Source: Dactylorhiza incarnata
Taxonomy: Eukaryota; Streptophyta; Magnoliopsida; Asparagales; Orchidaceae
Direction of reading: 5' to 3'
Assembly (NCBI GenBank): GCA_033032865.1
Contig: JAWHQI010000306.1
Location: 1,302,001-1,366,000, forward strand
DNA: 64,000 nucleotides
Part shown: positions 33,665-44,141 of the stretch, piece by piece
Position numbering within the stretch: the stretch's first letter is position 1
Layout: every line of letters starts with the position of its first letter
The notes under the pieces: generated by a model
Told to the model about the DNA's origin: nothing
Database searches by the model: none
What the model saw: the letters and a program-made list of their open reading frames with translations, nothing else
Program-made: the position numbers and the translations under genes

Positions 33665-34690
33665 TTTGGAGTTTGTGTAATAGAGTGAAATTTGATTCTT
33701 GGAAGAATTCTATATTGAGATGCTGAGAAGTGATCATTTCTTGTTGAAGGAAATGCAAAACTGCTGCCTAAAATCTTGAGATGTTGGATCAAAACAAAAG
33801 AAAATCACATTTTCTTTCCATGGATCAAATTGAATGTTGGTTGGTAAAACTTCAGCAGGACAATGATGCAATTCTGTTAGTTTTTCTCTTTGTTAGAGCT
33901 TTTACTAGAGGTTCTATTAGTTTTTCTCTAACTTTGTATCACCTTCATTCCTTCATTTTCAAATATGCCGCATCAGACATGTTGAAGTTACGCAACAAAT
34001 TGGCAACATTTCTCATTCGTAGATATTCACACATGCATCATAATAATGTAAGCAATCCTTGCATTTAAATCCTAATGGAAATCCTTTGCTTCAAATTTAT
34101 ACAGGTTGAGCAGTCTCTCAAAATGTTTACTTTCTAAAATCTACTTTCTGCAAGTTCTTAAATTTATTTAGTGAAGGAAAATGCAATGTCCGACACAATT
34201 TCTTAAAGCACGACTCTTAGGCTCCATTTGCGATAGCTGTGGCCGGATAATTGGTCATTGCATTTGTTTGTGGTTTATTTTATGTTTTCTTTTGGCAGAT
34301 GAAGGCTTTATTTGGCGCGGCGGTGGCAGGCAGAAAGGGCAGATGCAAACGCCGCTTTCGAACCGGAGAGGGAGAGGTGGGGGTCGAAACGGAGCGGATC
34401 GGGGCCGTCTCCTCCTTGTTGCGGGTGCAAACAGAGCAAACGCCGTCGGCGCCCGTTTGTTTACCCGCCGTCCGGCGGCGTTTGCTCCAAACGGAGGCGG
34501 CGAAACTCCGAACCAAATGAAGCCGAAATCACTGAATACTGTTGATATGCCTTGTAGGGAATGTTGCTTCATCTCATGCAATATAAGCTACCAATGTCAC
34601 ACGATTCGCTGTATTCCGCGATGTTGCGGCGATTTGAGCTGCTGAAGGCAACTGGCGAGGGGAATTCTTTTCTCATATTAGTAGTGGATA
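33665..34690 (+). pseudogene. IYO: RPAP1/MINIYO-like pseudogene, downstream exons of copy B
   Basis: The exon at about 33800-34048 gives IECWLVKLQQDNDAILL, then RAFTRGSISFSLTLYHLHSF, then MLKLRNKLATFLIRRYSHMH, and ends AATAAT|GTAAGC. The next exon matches copy C after an insertion; here (34555-34660) it reads ECCFISCNISY in one phase, heavily mutated, and keeps GAGCTGCTGAAGGCAACTGG. A 221-base MITE (34304-34524) lies in the intervening sequence, three bases from where copy C continues uninterrupted. Confidence 0.55.
34304..34524. mobile_element. PIF/Harbinger-like MITE, first copy
   Basis: The ends are inverted: GGCTTTATTTGGCGCGGC at left and the reverse complement of GGCTTCATTTGGTTCGG at right. 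GAA at 34301-34303 repeats at 34525-34527. Copy C at 44391-44400 (ATGAAATCAC) shows the site without the element and with one GAA. The inside is GC-rich (GGCGGCG, GCAAACGCCG) and noncoding. The same family occurs at 44938-45156 with a TTA duplication. Confidence 0.85.
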
Positions 34691-35127
34691 ACCTAAAGTC
34701 TGCATTGTAGAAGATGAAGCTTATCTGAATCTGACTGTATCAATCTTTGAGTGATAAATATATTCAAGTGTATCTGAAAATGTGAAACTGAGCATGAGAA
34801 ATTTTTATTCGATAGTCAACTATCTATATTATTTGTCTGTCTTGTAACTTAAGGATTATATGCAAACATTTTATGATTGTTTCCTAGTTCTCTTTGATTA
34901 TGGCTTTGATATGTTGCGGTAACTAAACAGATTATGAAAAAAAATGTACTTAAAATCATCTCATTTTTATGGGAATGTGAAATCTTAAGACAACCATAAA
35001 AATCAGTGATTAAGTCGGTCGTCTAAAACGAGGCTAATCATTTTTGTTCTTTCTTGTTCAGGCTTGTTTGAGTAATTTTGATGTCTATTAATTCGTTGCA
35101 ACAAAGAGATAAATCTTTTAAGGATAT
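34691..35127. other. AT-rich spacer, unassigned
   Basis: This is intron- or UTR-like sequence after the MINIYO-like copy B. A similar stretch follows copy C at 44570-44830 (TGACTTGAAGTCAATTATCTAT-like phrases). No gene or element end is visible before the LTR at 35128. Confidence 0.4.
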
Positions 35128-35370
35128 TGATACGGTCGCAGTAAATAGGGATTTCGGGCTGCGGTTAGCCGGAATCCCCACTCCCCCCACTAACTTAGTG
35201 GGGGGTTATGGAGAAATAGGTTGACCAAAAGTCAACCCACTATCCCCATGGTGGAAACCACCTCTCGCGCGATCCGCGCGCCCGATCGCAGTTATCACGA
35301 ATGCCAACCGCCCCGCTCGCACCATCACCGGCCGGCCCCGTACCCGGCCGACCGCCCTTCGCGTGGGGCG

Positions 35371-35706
35371 GCGACTGGCCGCCCGTCCCGTAAGGGACGG
35401 CGGCGTGCCGCCCCTCCTTAAGCGGCGGCCGGCCGCCCCTCCCCGTGAGGGGCGGCTGCAGGCGTCCGGCCACCCCTCCCTTTGAGGGGCGGCGGACGGC
35501 CACCGCTCTCCTTGAGGGGCGACGGCTGGCCGCCCCCCTCATTGAGGGGCGGCGGCCGGCCGACCCTCCACGTGAGGGGCGGCGACCGGTCGCCCCTCTC
35601 TTTGAAGGGCGGCGGGCGGCCGCCCCTCTCCTTGTTGGGCGGCGCCCGACCGCCCATTCCCTCTCCTTGAGGGGCGGCGACCGGCCGCCCATCCCCTCTC
35701 CGATGA
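35371..35706 (+). repeat. 30-base GC-rich minisatellite in LTR
   Basis: About eleven units of a 30-base repeat (consensus start AGGGGCGGCGGCCGGCCGCC, end CTCTCCTTG) lie in tandem. The units are themselves palindromic around GGCCGGCC. The period is a multiple of three, so long open frames on both strands (R/G/P-rich) are a by-product. Units differ by 2-6 bases. Confidence 0.9.
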
Positions 35707-35969
35707 GGAATTGTCGGCCGGCCTCCTCCGTCGGCCGCCCGGTCGGTCTCTCGTCGGTTGGTTACGTGGTGGTTGGATCCTAACCGTCCGTTTCCCTCCG
35801 CGCGATCTCCACCGTTTAGGGTGTGGGTTACCACCCGCGTAACCACCCGGAGTGGGGGTGCGGTTATCCTTTAAAAACATTTAATATTTAATATAAAAAT
35901 ATATTAAATATTATCAGGTGGTTACGGGCTGCAAATAACCACGTAACCACCATAACTTCCCCTGGAACC

Positions 35970-35977
35970 TATAAATA
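35970..35977 (+). promoter_or_regulatory. TATA box of Tat-like LTR
   Basis: TATAAATA in a GC-rich setting (CCTATAAATAGGGCCC), about 610 bases before the LTR end. It is a likely start of element transcription. Confidence 0.6.
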
Positions 35978-36582
35978 GGGCCCAGGGGATCTCTCATTTT
36001 TCATTTTCTCTCCTCGGGATCTCCTCCTACTCGCCTCAGAGCTCTCTAGAATCCCTTGGAGATTTCCTCCTCGCTTGAAGACGTCTTCAAAGACGCCTTT
36101 GAAGATCTTCAAGCGCCTTGAAGATCCTTCGAACGCCTTCCCCTCCTCCGCAAGAAGACGAGCGCGCTCCACGCGTCTCTCCAACGCATTCCGCACGTAC
36201 TCAACAAGTTCACCACAAACAAAGCATCCAAAGGCAAGGGCATCATCAAGTCAATCTCAAAACACCAGAAATCCTTAAGATTCGTGAGAGGTGGTCTGTC
36301 ATCCTCTGAACGCGTCTCTTTCTTTCCCCTCAAGCTGTAACGAGGAGCGGCATGTCGTCCTCGCCTTCTCTGCAATGTCTTGTACAACAACAACTAATAG
36401 TGAAGTTTGGTCGACACCGACTCGGCCACGTGGTTTTTCATCCCTTTCCGAGGTTTTCCACATCAAAAAGCCTTCTTGTCCATTGCCTCATTTTCTGTAA
36501 CTGTGTGCTCGCTCGACCGCTTCCGGGCTAAGACGGTCTTTTTTCTGACCGGTTCAAGGGGCCGCCGAGTAGACCGCAACAG

Positions 36583-36602
36583 TTTGGCTCCGTCTGTGGG
36601 AA
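36583..36602 (+). promoter_or_regulatory. Primer-binding site of Tat-like element
   Basis: TTTGGCTCCGTCTGTGGGAA follows the LTR by one base. The related element at 57873 has TTTGGCGCCGTCTGTGGGAA at the same place. Confidence 0.75.
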
Positions 36603-36662
36603 AGTGTTCCCCCAAAGCTTGAAGAAGACTCTGAAGACAGTACCCGCTGCACAACGGTACTC

Positions 36663-37840
36663 GTGACTAAAGATCATGGCAGGAAAAGCCGTCCGCATAA
36701 GTGGAGGATCAATCCTCGGGGGCATGCTGATCTAGCTCCCCTCCACTCGCTCATCAGCAAACCCGAAGGAGAGCTCTCCAGTAAGAATGTCCAGGACCGC
36801 AGGGCCCGTCCTGACGGAGGGCCTGAAGCTCAGTATCACTGCAACCTCCCTAAAGCCGCAAACCATGAGCCTGCAGACGGAAGGCTCACGTGTGAAGAAG
36901 TTTGTGACATAATTTTTGAAGAACACGAACGAGCCAGGCATCGTGCCTCTCGCCCTCTCCATCGTCGCTCACCGTTTGCGCCTGAGGTTCTGGCGCGTCC
37001 AATCCCCCTTGACTTTAAGCTCCTGAAGATTGAGACATACAACGGAGCGGGCGACCCGTAGGACCACATCAGACACTTCGCGATCATGATGCAACTCTGC
37101 AATGCCCCAGATCCACTGTCGTGTCAATCATTCCCGACGACTTTGAAAGGACAGACTCGCATCTGGTTCCTATACCTGAAGGAGGGAGAAATCCGGGATT
37201 TCACAGAGTTGACTCAACAATTCACGGACCAGTTCATCGCTAGCCGCCGGATAGTCAAAGACCACTCCCACCTGTCCGGGATCCATCAAAGTGAAGGGGA
37301 AACCCTTAAAGATTTCTTCCGCCGTTTCACTATTGAGGCACGACAAATCCCTGGGATAAAACCGGAGCTCCTGCGTGGGTTTCTCCTCGGAGGGCTCCAC
37401 CCTGGTGGCTTCCACTCCGCACAAATGCGGGAGACTGTACCCAGCTACCCCGATCTCGTTCGACGGATCGACGCCCAGATCACCGCAGACAAAGCAATTG
37501 AAGCACATTAACAACAGTTTGATTGAGGCATAAAAAGGCGGAGGGAGCAAGAGGCTTCATCAGTCTTAGGGAAGAGCAATGAATGTCATGGCAACCCACA
37601 ACCTCGACAACGCTAGAGAAACACGCCCCTCTATATCTCCAGAACAAGCATACTCTACAACCAGGAGCTCCGCGAGCCTAGATCCCTCGCTAAAAGCACG
37701 GGGGATCAGACGAAATACTTTGAGTTCCGCCATGACACGTAAAATTGCTCCAAGCTTAAGGATAAAATCGAGCGTTTCATCAAATAATGCCTACTGGGGA
37801 AATTCCTACGAGACTAGTCACCGATTCGGCCAACATGAGA
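36663..37840 (+). pseudogene. Tat-like gypsy gag (broken)
   Basis: Frame segments give RLTCEEVCDIIFEEHERARH, then LARPIPLDFKLLKIETYNGA and, after a TAG at 37060, DHIRHFAIMMQLCN, SFPTTLKGQTRIWFLYLKEG, FTELTQQFTDQFIASRRI and GETLKDFFRRFTIEARQI. This is the retrotransposon gag (PF03732-type) capsid core, with the QxF and RF motifs in place. Stops at 37509 and after, then a degraded tail with FEFRHDT and KLKDKIERFIK, mark the gag C-terminus. Protease, reverse transcriptase and integrase are absent; tandem repeats follow instead. Confidence 0.85.
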
Positions 37841-37980
37841 TTAGCTAGTAGCCCGCCAAGAAGGACTGGGGGGCAACCCTCAAGACGGATATCCCTGGAG
37901 AAAGGTATGTATGAGACAATCATCGTCCGTGCTACCAAAGCTACGTATTCACAGTGCCCAAATGAGAGGACGTCTATTTG

Positions 37981-38105
37981 CATTAACAACAACTGCCTCC
38001 GGGCAGCGCGCTATATTAATAACAACTGCCTCCGGGCAGCGCGCAATATTAACAGCAACTGCCTCCGGGCAGCGCGCTATATTAACAGCAACTGCCTCCG
38101 GGCGT
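37981..38105 (+). repeat. 33-base tandem repeat, four copies
   Basis: The unit AACTGCCTCCGGGCAGCGCG plus 13 more bases repeats with a 33-base period. CCTCCGGGCAGCGCGC forms a small inverted repeat. It lies between the gag tail and the 179-base array, inside the Tat-like element. Confidence 0.9.
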
Positions 38106-38840
38106 CTGCCCTTCACCGCTACTATCAACGACATCTCTCAGGTCGGTAACGCGAACCTCTCACTACTTGGCTCGAATCGTCCGCCATTCGCCCACGTAGT
38201 ATGTTCCAACACCACCTGGGTCTCGTCCTCTAAACCGCGTCGCCAGAGCCTGCCCCCTCGCGCTCGCAAACGGTTCAAAACGTCTGCCCTTCACCGCTAC
38301 TATCAACGACATCCCCCAGGTCGGTAAAGCGAACCTCTCACTACTCGGCTCGAATCGTACGCCATTCACCCACATAGTAGGTTCCAACACCACCTGGGTC
38401 TCGTCCTCTAAACTGCGTCGCTAGGTCCTGCCCCCCTCGCGCTCGCAAACGGTTCAAAGTGTCTGCCCTTCACCGCTACTATCAACGACATCCCCCAGGT
38501 CGGTAATGCGAACCTCTCACTACTCGGCTCGGATCGTCCGCCATTCGCCCACGTAGTAGGTTCCAACACCACCTGAGTCTCGTCCTCTAAACTGCGTCGT
38601 CAGGGCCTGCCCCCCTCGCGCTCGCAAATTGTTCGAAGTGTCTGTTCTTCACCGCTACTATCAACGACATCTCTCGGGTCGGTAACGCGAACCTCTCACT
38701 ACTCGGCTCGAATCGTCCGCCATTCGCCCACGTAGTAGGTTCCAGCACCACCTGGGTCTCGTCCTCTAAATTGCCTCGCCAGGGCCTGCCCCCTCGCTCT
38801 CGCAAAATGGTTCGAAACGTCTGCCCTTCACCGCCACTAT
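38106..38840 (+). repeat. 179-base tandem array, four copies
   Basis: Units start TCTGCCCTTCACCGCTACTA at about 38106, 38283, 38462, 38641 and 38820 (the last partial), so spacings are 177-179 bases. Units differ at roughly one base in fifteen to twenty. Length is in the range of plant satellite monomers, and Tat/Athila-type elements are known to carry tandem arrays in their 3' untranslated region. Confidence 0.9.
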
Positions 38841-38944
38841 CATAATTGTTATTTGCAGACCGGTTCTATATGGTTTAGGACTCATATTATTTAGGTATTT
38901 TCCTATACGCAAACCGATATATTTTTGGATACTCGCACCCACTC

Positions 38945-39145
38945 ATAATGGGTGGTTACACAGGTGGTTACGCGGGTGGTTACCCGCTCACCGGAGGGTG
39001 GAGATTTTGCGGGGATGATCGGACGACGGTGGTCGAGAGCCCGTCCTGCGACGGGGAAACCGGCCGGCGTAGAGGAAGCCGACCGACGGCGGAAATCAGT
39101 CGGCAAGGGGGGCTGGCTGGATGGGAGGGCGGCCGACCGCGAGAC
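38945..39145 (-). mobile_element. Inverted fragment of Tat-like LTR
   Basis: GGTGGTTACGCGGGTGGT and the following GGTGGAGATTTTGCGGGG resemble the reverse complement of 35805-35850 of the LTR. Further GC-rich text (CCGGCCGG, GGGCGGCCGACCG) fits the same LTR. Similarity is loose, so this could be a related family. Confidence 0.35.
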
Positions 39146-39149
39146 CCTT

Positions 39150-39434
39150 GCGTCCGCGCCGACATCTTCACCAAACCAATTTCATCATCTTTTTCAGATA
39201 TTTGTGCCAGGTTGAGAATGATCGATATATATGCTCTAGTTTGAGGGGGAGTGTTAAAACTCAAGATTAAAAGCCCCATATGGGCACATTGTACGTTTTC
39301 TCTTTCTTGTATTTAATCTCACATCTCCAGATGTAAATTCTTCCTCTCCTTCTATTCTATATAAAGAGGGAGATCCCTTGTAATAATTTAGAATTTTGGA
39401 ATAATTAATATTTATATTTCAAATTCTTACAACA
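39150..39434 (+). mobile_element. Copia 3' end: pol tail and LTR
   Basis: The frame DIFTKPISSSFSDICARLRM, ending at a stop near 39241, is the conserved extreme C-terminus of copia Pol (ADIFTKPL...). The purine tract TTGAGGGGGAG follows, then a 183-base LTR (39252-39434) with TGTTAAAACTC and CTTACAACA ends. Everything upstream of this copia is replaced by the Tat-like remnant. The LTR directly abuts intron-like sequence of MINIYO-like copy C. Confidence 0.8.
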
Positions 39435-39895
39435 TGTTTACATGGCACTTCCTCATGTACCTTATGACTGCACCCCTCCATAAAATTCATAAGTTAAAGG
39501 CTTATTGTGCCAAAAAATAACAACGTAAACTCGATATAGAGATTTGGTAATTTCAAAAGGGAAATATGAGCTTTACACACTCACAAGGAGGTAAGTGCAT
39601 TTAAATTTATTGATGAAAGGAACAACAAGAAAATGAATATATGTTTGTCAATGTTTGCTGATTCAACGTCGTAGAGTTTTGACCATTATGGAGATTTCTT
39701 GCACAACAATATGATTACAATTCTTTCGGGCTTCATTTAAATTTATTTTGAGTAAGCTTTATGAATCTTCAATTTTTGGGTTCTTGCTAAGTGCAAAGTG
39801 TTAAACCTCTTCGGAAACCAAGAATTATGGTGATGAATCTATTCCTATTAAATTATTCATGATCATCAGTTTTGAAATGTCTTGTTGGCATATAA

Positions 39896-41519
39896 TGTTA
39901 GAAATTTTCCTTGAGGTGGACATAATTCATTGAGATGGTCGACAAAATTGTACGCGAAAATTAGAGTCTATTCGGCCTCCCACGAGCGTGCGTTAATTCA
40001 GTCGCGCGAACGGTTGGAGTCTGTGATAGGTGGGCCAGATCGTCTCGTAAATTTATGTCGCGAACTCAGTCTCACCCTGGCACGAAATTTGGCATATGTT
40101 TGGCATGAGATGAAATCCTATTTAATTTCATAGGTTTCATTGTCTTCGTTGGAGTTAAATGGCATTTACGGACCCATTGATTTGTAACTCCGATTGGCTC
40201 TCCCTATTAAAGCCCAAGTCCATTCTCATGCCTATTATCCTTCATTTTTGTTGTCGTGAACAAGGGGCGAATCGCGAGTCACCATCCTCTTTGTGTAACT
40301 GTCGAGCGGATTCGAGATGAGGGCTTTCCATCTTTATCCTCGATCCCAGAAGAACCCGGCGCTCCGATCTTTGGGTTATCCTCTCCATTCAGGCTCCAGG
40401 AGTAGGAGAACCTAAGATCTGGCTCGGATCTAGGGAAAACCAAATCTTCCGGAGGAGACGCATCAGTCGACTTTCAATGGAGAAGATCTACAGTTGGAGT
40501 CTCCATCTCTCAGTTTCCGCCGGCAGATTCGGATCTCTGCCCTAGACGAAACTGGATCTGGCACTCCATCTTCCTACTTCATCGTGCAAGGCACAGAGGA
40601 AGATGAGCTTGGATTATCTTCTAGTTTCCTAAAGAATCTCTGGTGCAGATCCACTAGATGCTTCTCCATTTAAGCTTTTCAGAGAAAACCCCAAGAGTCA
40701 TTCCTTCATGCTTTGATCGAAATCCTTGGATGAGGCAACCGATCCTTGATATCCTTGAAGGAATGACTATTCTGATCTAAGGCCGGGTCTGACAGAAACC
40801 ATCTACAGGAAGCAATTTGGTTTAATTTCAGTGCTCAGTATTCAGGTACAATTATAGCAATAAATTTGAAACAAATATTTTATGCTCATTGTTTTATTTC
40901 TCTGATCTGAGAGTTTGATTAGATCCGGTGAACTTTATAGAATCATAACCTCATACTCGATCTGACAACTGTGAAATGCTCTATCTAAATATCTTTATTC
41001 CTTGAGAATCCTTTTCACATTTCAGATCAAAGTCATAAGTGAAGTCGGGTTGTGTTTTGTTTTTATTTATTTTTATGCTTTAATACCTATTAAAACTTGT
41101 ATGGTCATTATATACATGATCATGTTTTTGTGCTAATTCTCATTAGTTGAGGAGAACCATTTAGACAGATTTTTGTATGTTGGCGGGATCTCCGACCGCC
41201 GCCGATTTCATAAGAGAGAATAGATACTGGACATGACCGCCATCATGAAGCACGAGCTTGAGTCAAAGAATGGTATAAAATTTATTTTCGCACTTCAGTA
41301 AATTTATTGTTTGCTCAAGCTTCATTTTATTAGTGTGCTCTTGATTACATTTTTAATTAGAAATTTATTAATCCTGCATTAAAAATTCCAATAGAGATTA
41401 GTAGATTTTGAATAAGACGATCCTGCATCCATACGTCGTCGCTACATACAAGTGTTTTTGTACTTATCCTAAATTTTTGATAATACATTTTCGTAGCGAC
41501 ACATCTTAATTTTCTAACA
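39896..41519 (+). mobile_element. Solo LTR, 1.62 kb, in copy C
   Basis: The ends are TGTTAGAAATTTTCC and AATTTTCTAACA, so 9 terminal bases are inverted. TATAA at 39891-39895 is repeated at 41520-41524, a 5-base target duplication. Copy A of the host sequence runs across this point without the insert. I see no internal repeat of the ends and no coding region, so a solo LTR is the simplest reading. A copia family with long LTRs is possible. Confidence 0.8.
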
Positions 41520-42308
41520 TATAAACCTCAATTTTTTTCACCTCAGCTTAGGAGGTTTGGACCACTAAAAATTCTGCATGTAGTTTAAGATATTTTTCTT
41601 TTTTTAATACACTTTTAAGAGGCTTTTCCAATTTAGTTGTCCATTACTTTATGATCAATTTGTTCTGTATGTTGAAGTCAATACTTCACTTTGTTAACCT
41701 TGAATACACTATTCTGTTTTGTTATTTTTTAAAATTTATTACTTCAATAGAGTGATATATGGTTTTTGGAAGAAATTCTATATTGAGATACTGAGAAGAG
41801 ATCATTTTTTGTTGAACGAAATGAAAAACAAATGTCTAAAATCTTGAGATGTTGGATCAAGAAAAGAAAATCATTTTTTTTCCATGGATCAAATTGAATG
41901 TTTACTGGTTGAACTTATGCAGGACAATGATGCAATTCTTAAGGCCTATGCAAAGTCATGGACTTCTGGTTTTCTTGATAGAGCTTTTATCAGAGGCTCT
42001 GTCAGTTTTTTCTCTAGCCATGCATCATCTCCATTCCTTCATTTTCAAATCTGTCGCATCAAACAAGTTGAAGTTACGCAACAAGCTGGCAAAATCCCTC
42101 ATCCGTAGCTATTCGCACACGCATCATAATAATGCAAGCGATCCTTGCTTTTAATTCCTAATGAAAATCCTTTACTTCAAAATTACATAGGTTGAATACA
42201 CAAATAAATATTTACTTTCTAATGGCTGCTTCTAACAAGTTCTTATATTCATTTGGTTAAGAAAAATGCAATATCTATCCAAAATTCTTAAAGCACGACT
42301 CTTAGGCT

Positions 42309-42661
42309 TTGTGATGAGGATCACATTTCACGGGCAGGCCGATCCTTATCGGGACCCGCCCAAGTCTACATACCCAGGAAGAAGAATTAGGATTGTCGTA
42401 TAGACGATCCGAGTCCGTAGTCATGTTTAGAGTGACGACGGAATATTTTTATGAATTTTTTTTTTATTTTTCGATTTTTTATTTGTGCATGTTCTATGTA
42501 TTATTATATCGGACGATCATGACCGTCCATAGTGGGATACTTCCATATAAATAGCCTGTAGGGGCTGATTTTCAGGACCATCAGAATTTGGATAGAAATT
42601 TTGAGTTAATGTGATAATTCCACTGTCAATTCAATGAGCCCTAGGTGTTAGCCTAGGACAT
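42309..42661 (+). mobile_element. LTR-like insertion
   Basis: Opens TGATGAGGATCACATTTC and may end GCCTAGGACA. It contains ATATAAATAGCC near 42547 and GACGATC phrases, recalling the layout of the gypsy LTR at 24781. It is absent from copy B at the same place. No target duplication is visible, so the borders are uncertain. Confidence 0.4.
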
Positions 42662-42710
42662 TCTCTTTCCCTCCATTTGGCGTGCCACAACCACCCCTCT
42701 ACCACTTCTA

Positions 42711-42893
42711 GGCGCTGTTTGCCATGGTGGTGGCGGTCGTGAACATGAGGGTTAAACTGTCATTCGTTAACGCCCACCTAAGGAACTTCATCCACTTTTA
42801 TGTTCAAACGGATGATGTTTTTTAGGTGGTTGTTAAGGAATGATGGTTTAACCCATGCGTTTACGACCGCCACCACTGTGTCAAACGAAGTCC
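42711..42893. mobile_element. Long-inverted-repeat MITE (fold-back)
   Basis: GGCGCTGTTTGCCATGGTGG at the left and the reverse complement of the right end (GGACTTCGTTTGACACAGTG) can pair, and pairing continues inward over about 80 bases (GTGGCGGTCGTGAAC with GTTTACGACCGCCAC; GTTAAACTGTCATTC with GAATGATGGTTTAAC). The ends resemble the PIF/Harbinger-like MITEs nearby. Flanking CTA and AAG do not match, so the duplication is lost or the ends are slightly off. Confidence 0.65.
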
Positions 42894-43456
42894 AAGTCTT
42901 TAGTAACTACCTCTCTAACCGCTGGCCAGCCCATTATCCGCTTCCTCCATCACCAATTCAATCGTATAATTACTCATAATCCTTGTAACCAGCACCCTTT
43001 TCCTTTGTAACCGCATGTTCCTCCAAAATTCCATACATGACTTCCTGATCCTCAAAATTGGTTGTTTCCTCCAGCCGATCGAAATCTGGGATAGGGAATC
43101 AGATACTGCTGCGCCTCCATTGAATTTCTTGCGCCAAATTCCTCACAGGAGAGTATCATGACTCCATGTGTGCCTCTACTGCATCTCAACCTATTCAAGC
43201 GACAGCTCCATCATTCCAAGGCTAGTCGATCATCAATTCCTGTCCTGGAACGGATTTCTGGCACTGTTTTATCATTCCTGCACCTGCCGGGCAACCTCCA
43301 CTCTTAATTCTAGCCACTTCCCCACCTATCCGAGCACCACGCCCTTCGCTTTCCCTGCAGCCCCACTGCTCTTTGAAGATTGGAATTAAGAGTCTTGCAA
43401 GATAAAGTGTCACAATACCAGAATTATCTCTTAAATTCTATTTTGAACAAGTTGCC
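42894..43456. other. Unassigned insert in copy C
   Basis: Mixed C/T-rich DNA with no known domain. A 73-codon plus frame (43168-43389) and a 63-codon minus frame overlap; neither is convincing. It belongs to the material inserted into the MINIYO-like intron. Confidence 0.35.
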
Positions 43457-43468
43457 AAGTGATAAGAT

Positions 43469-44141
43469 GTGTTGTTACATGGGCCGCCCACTCTCCGCAA
43501 GAGCTTACCGGGCCGGCCCATGTCAGAACTGCAGTCCGTACACCCCAACCTACTCTCCAGCCAGTGACCACAATATATGCTGGTAGGTTGTTGAGGCCGG
43601 GCCTCGACCCGCCGACCTCCTTTATCAGGGTGCTCACCACAGTCCTAATAGCTCAGTTGGGTATCAGTACTGTGGTGAGCACCCTGATAAAGTAGGTCGG
43701 CGGGTCGAGGCCCGGCCTCAACAACCTACCAACATATACTGTGGTCACTGGATGGAGAGTAGGTTAGGGTGTACGGACTGCAGTCCTGACATGGGCCAAC
43801 CCGGTAAGCTCTTGCGGAGAGTGGGCGGCCCATGTTACAACAAAAGTGCACTTTTGTGGAGAGTAGGTTGGGGTGCACTTTTGTTGTAACATGGGCCGCC
43901 CACTCTCCACAAGAGCTTACCGGGCCAGCCCATGTCAGGACTGCAGTCCGTATACCCCAATCTACTCTCCAGCCAGTGACCACAATATATGCTGGTAGGT
44001 TGTTGAGGCCGGGCCTCGACAACCTACCAGTTATACTGCGGGTCACTGGCTGGAGAGTAGGTTGGGGTGTACGGACTGCAGTCCTGACATGGGCCGGCCC
44101 GGTAAGCTCTTGCGGAGAGTGGGCGGCCCATGTTACAACAA
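43469..44141. mobile_element. Fold-back of inverted SINE-like units
   Basis: Two hairpins lie side by side. In the first, 43471-43643 pairs with 43669-43842 around a 25-base loop. In the second, about 43875-44010 pairs with 44012-44146. Arms share CATGGGCCGCCCACTCTCC and its complement. AAGTGATAAGAT flanks the whole (43457-43468 and 44142-44153), a 12-base target-duplication-like repeat. The loop carries a perfect pol III A box and the right arm a near-perfect B box, so the unit is a tRNA-derived SINE. Confidence 0.75.
43644..43850 (+). ncRNA. tRNA-derived SINE head and body
   Basis: TAGCTCAGTTGG (43649-43660) fits the A box consensus of pol III tRNA promoters, and GGGTCGAGGCC (43702-43712) fits the B box with one change. 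The 41-base gap is tRNA-like. The unit then runs through CTGCAGTCCTGACATGGG to TTACAACAAAAGTG. SINEs are short non-autonomous retroelements copied by LINE machinery. The left arm is a second copy in the opposite direction, lacking its first 25 bases including the A box. Whether it is transcribed is unknown. Confidence 0.6.

Larger units (their letters stand above)
35128..36581 (+). mobile_element. Tat-like Ty3/gypsy 5' LTR
   Basis: The 1.45-kb LTR opens TGATACGGTCGC and ends CCGCAACA. The primer site TTTGGCTCCGTCTGTGGGAA follows (36583), a form of the TTTGGCGCCGTCTGTGGGA site used by Tat/Athila-type elements. A TATA box (TATAAATA, 35970-35977) is followed by a C/T-rich leader. The first third contains a 30-base GC minisatellite. 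The element is cut off after gag. Confidence 0.8.

Noticed and set aside
35240..35880. Frames of 110-150 codons over the GC minisatellite
   Set aside because: The 30-base period keeps frames open by default. The location is LTR promoter-proximal DNA.
43649..43712. A genuine tRNA gene, suggested by the A and B boxes
   Set aside because: No cloverleaf with acceptor stem and anticodon arm can be drawn, and the boxes lie in a SINE-like fold-back.
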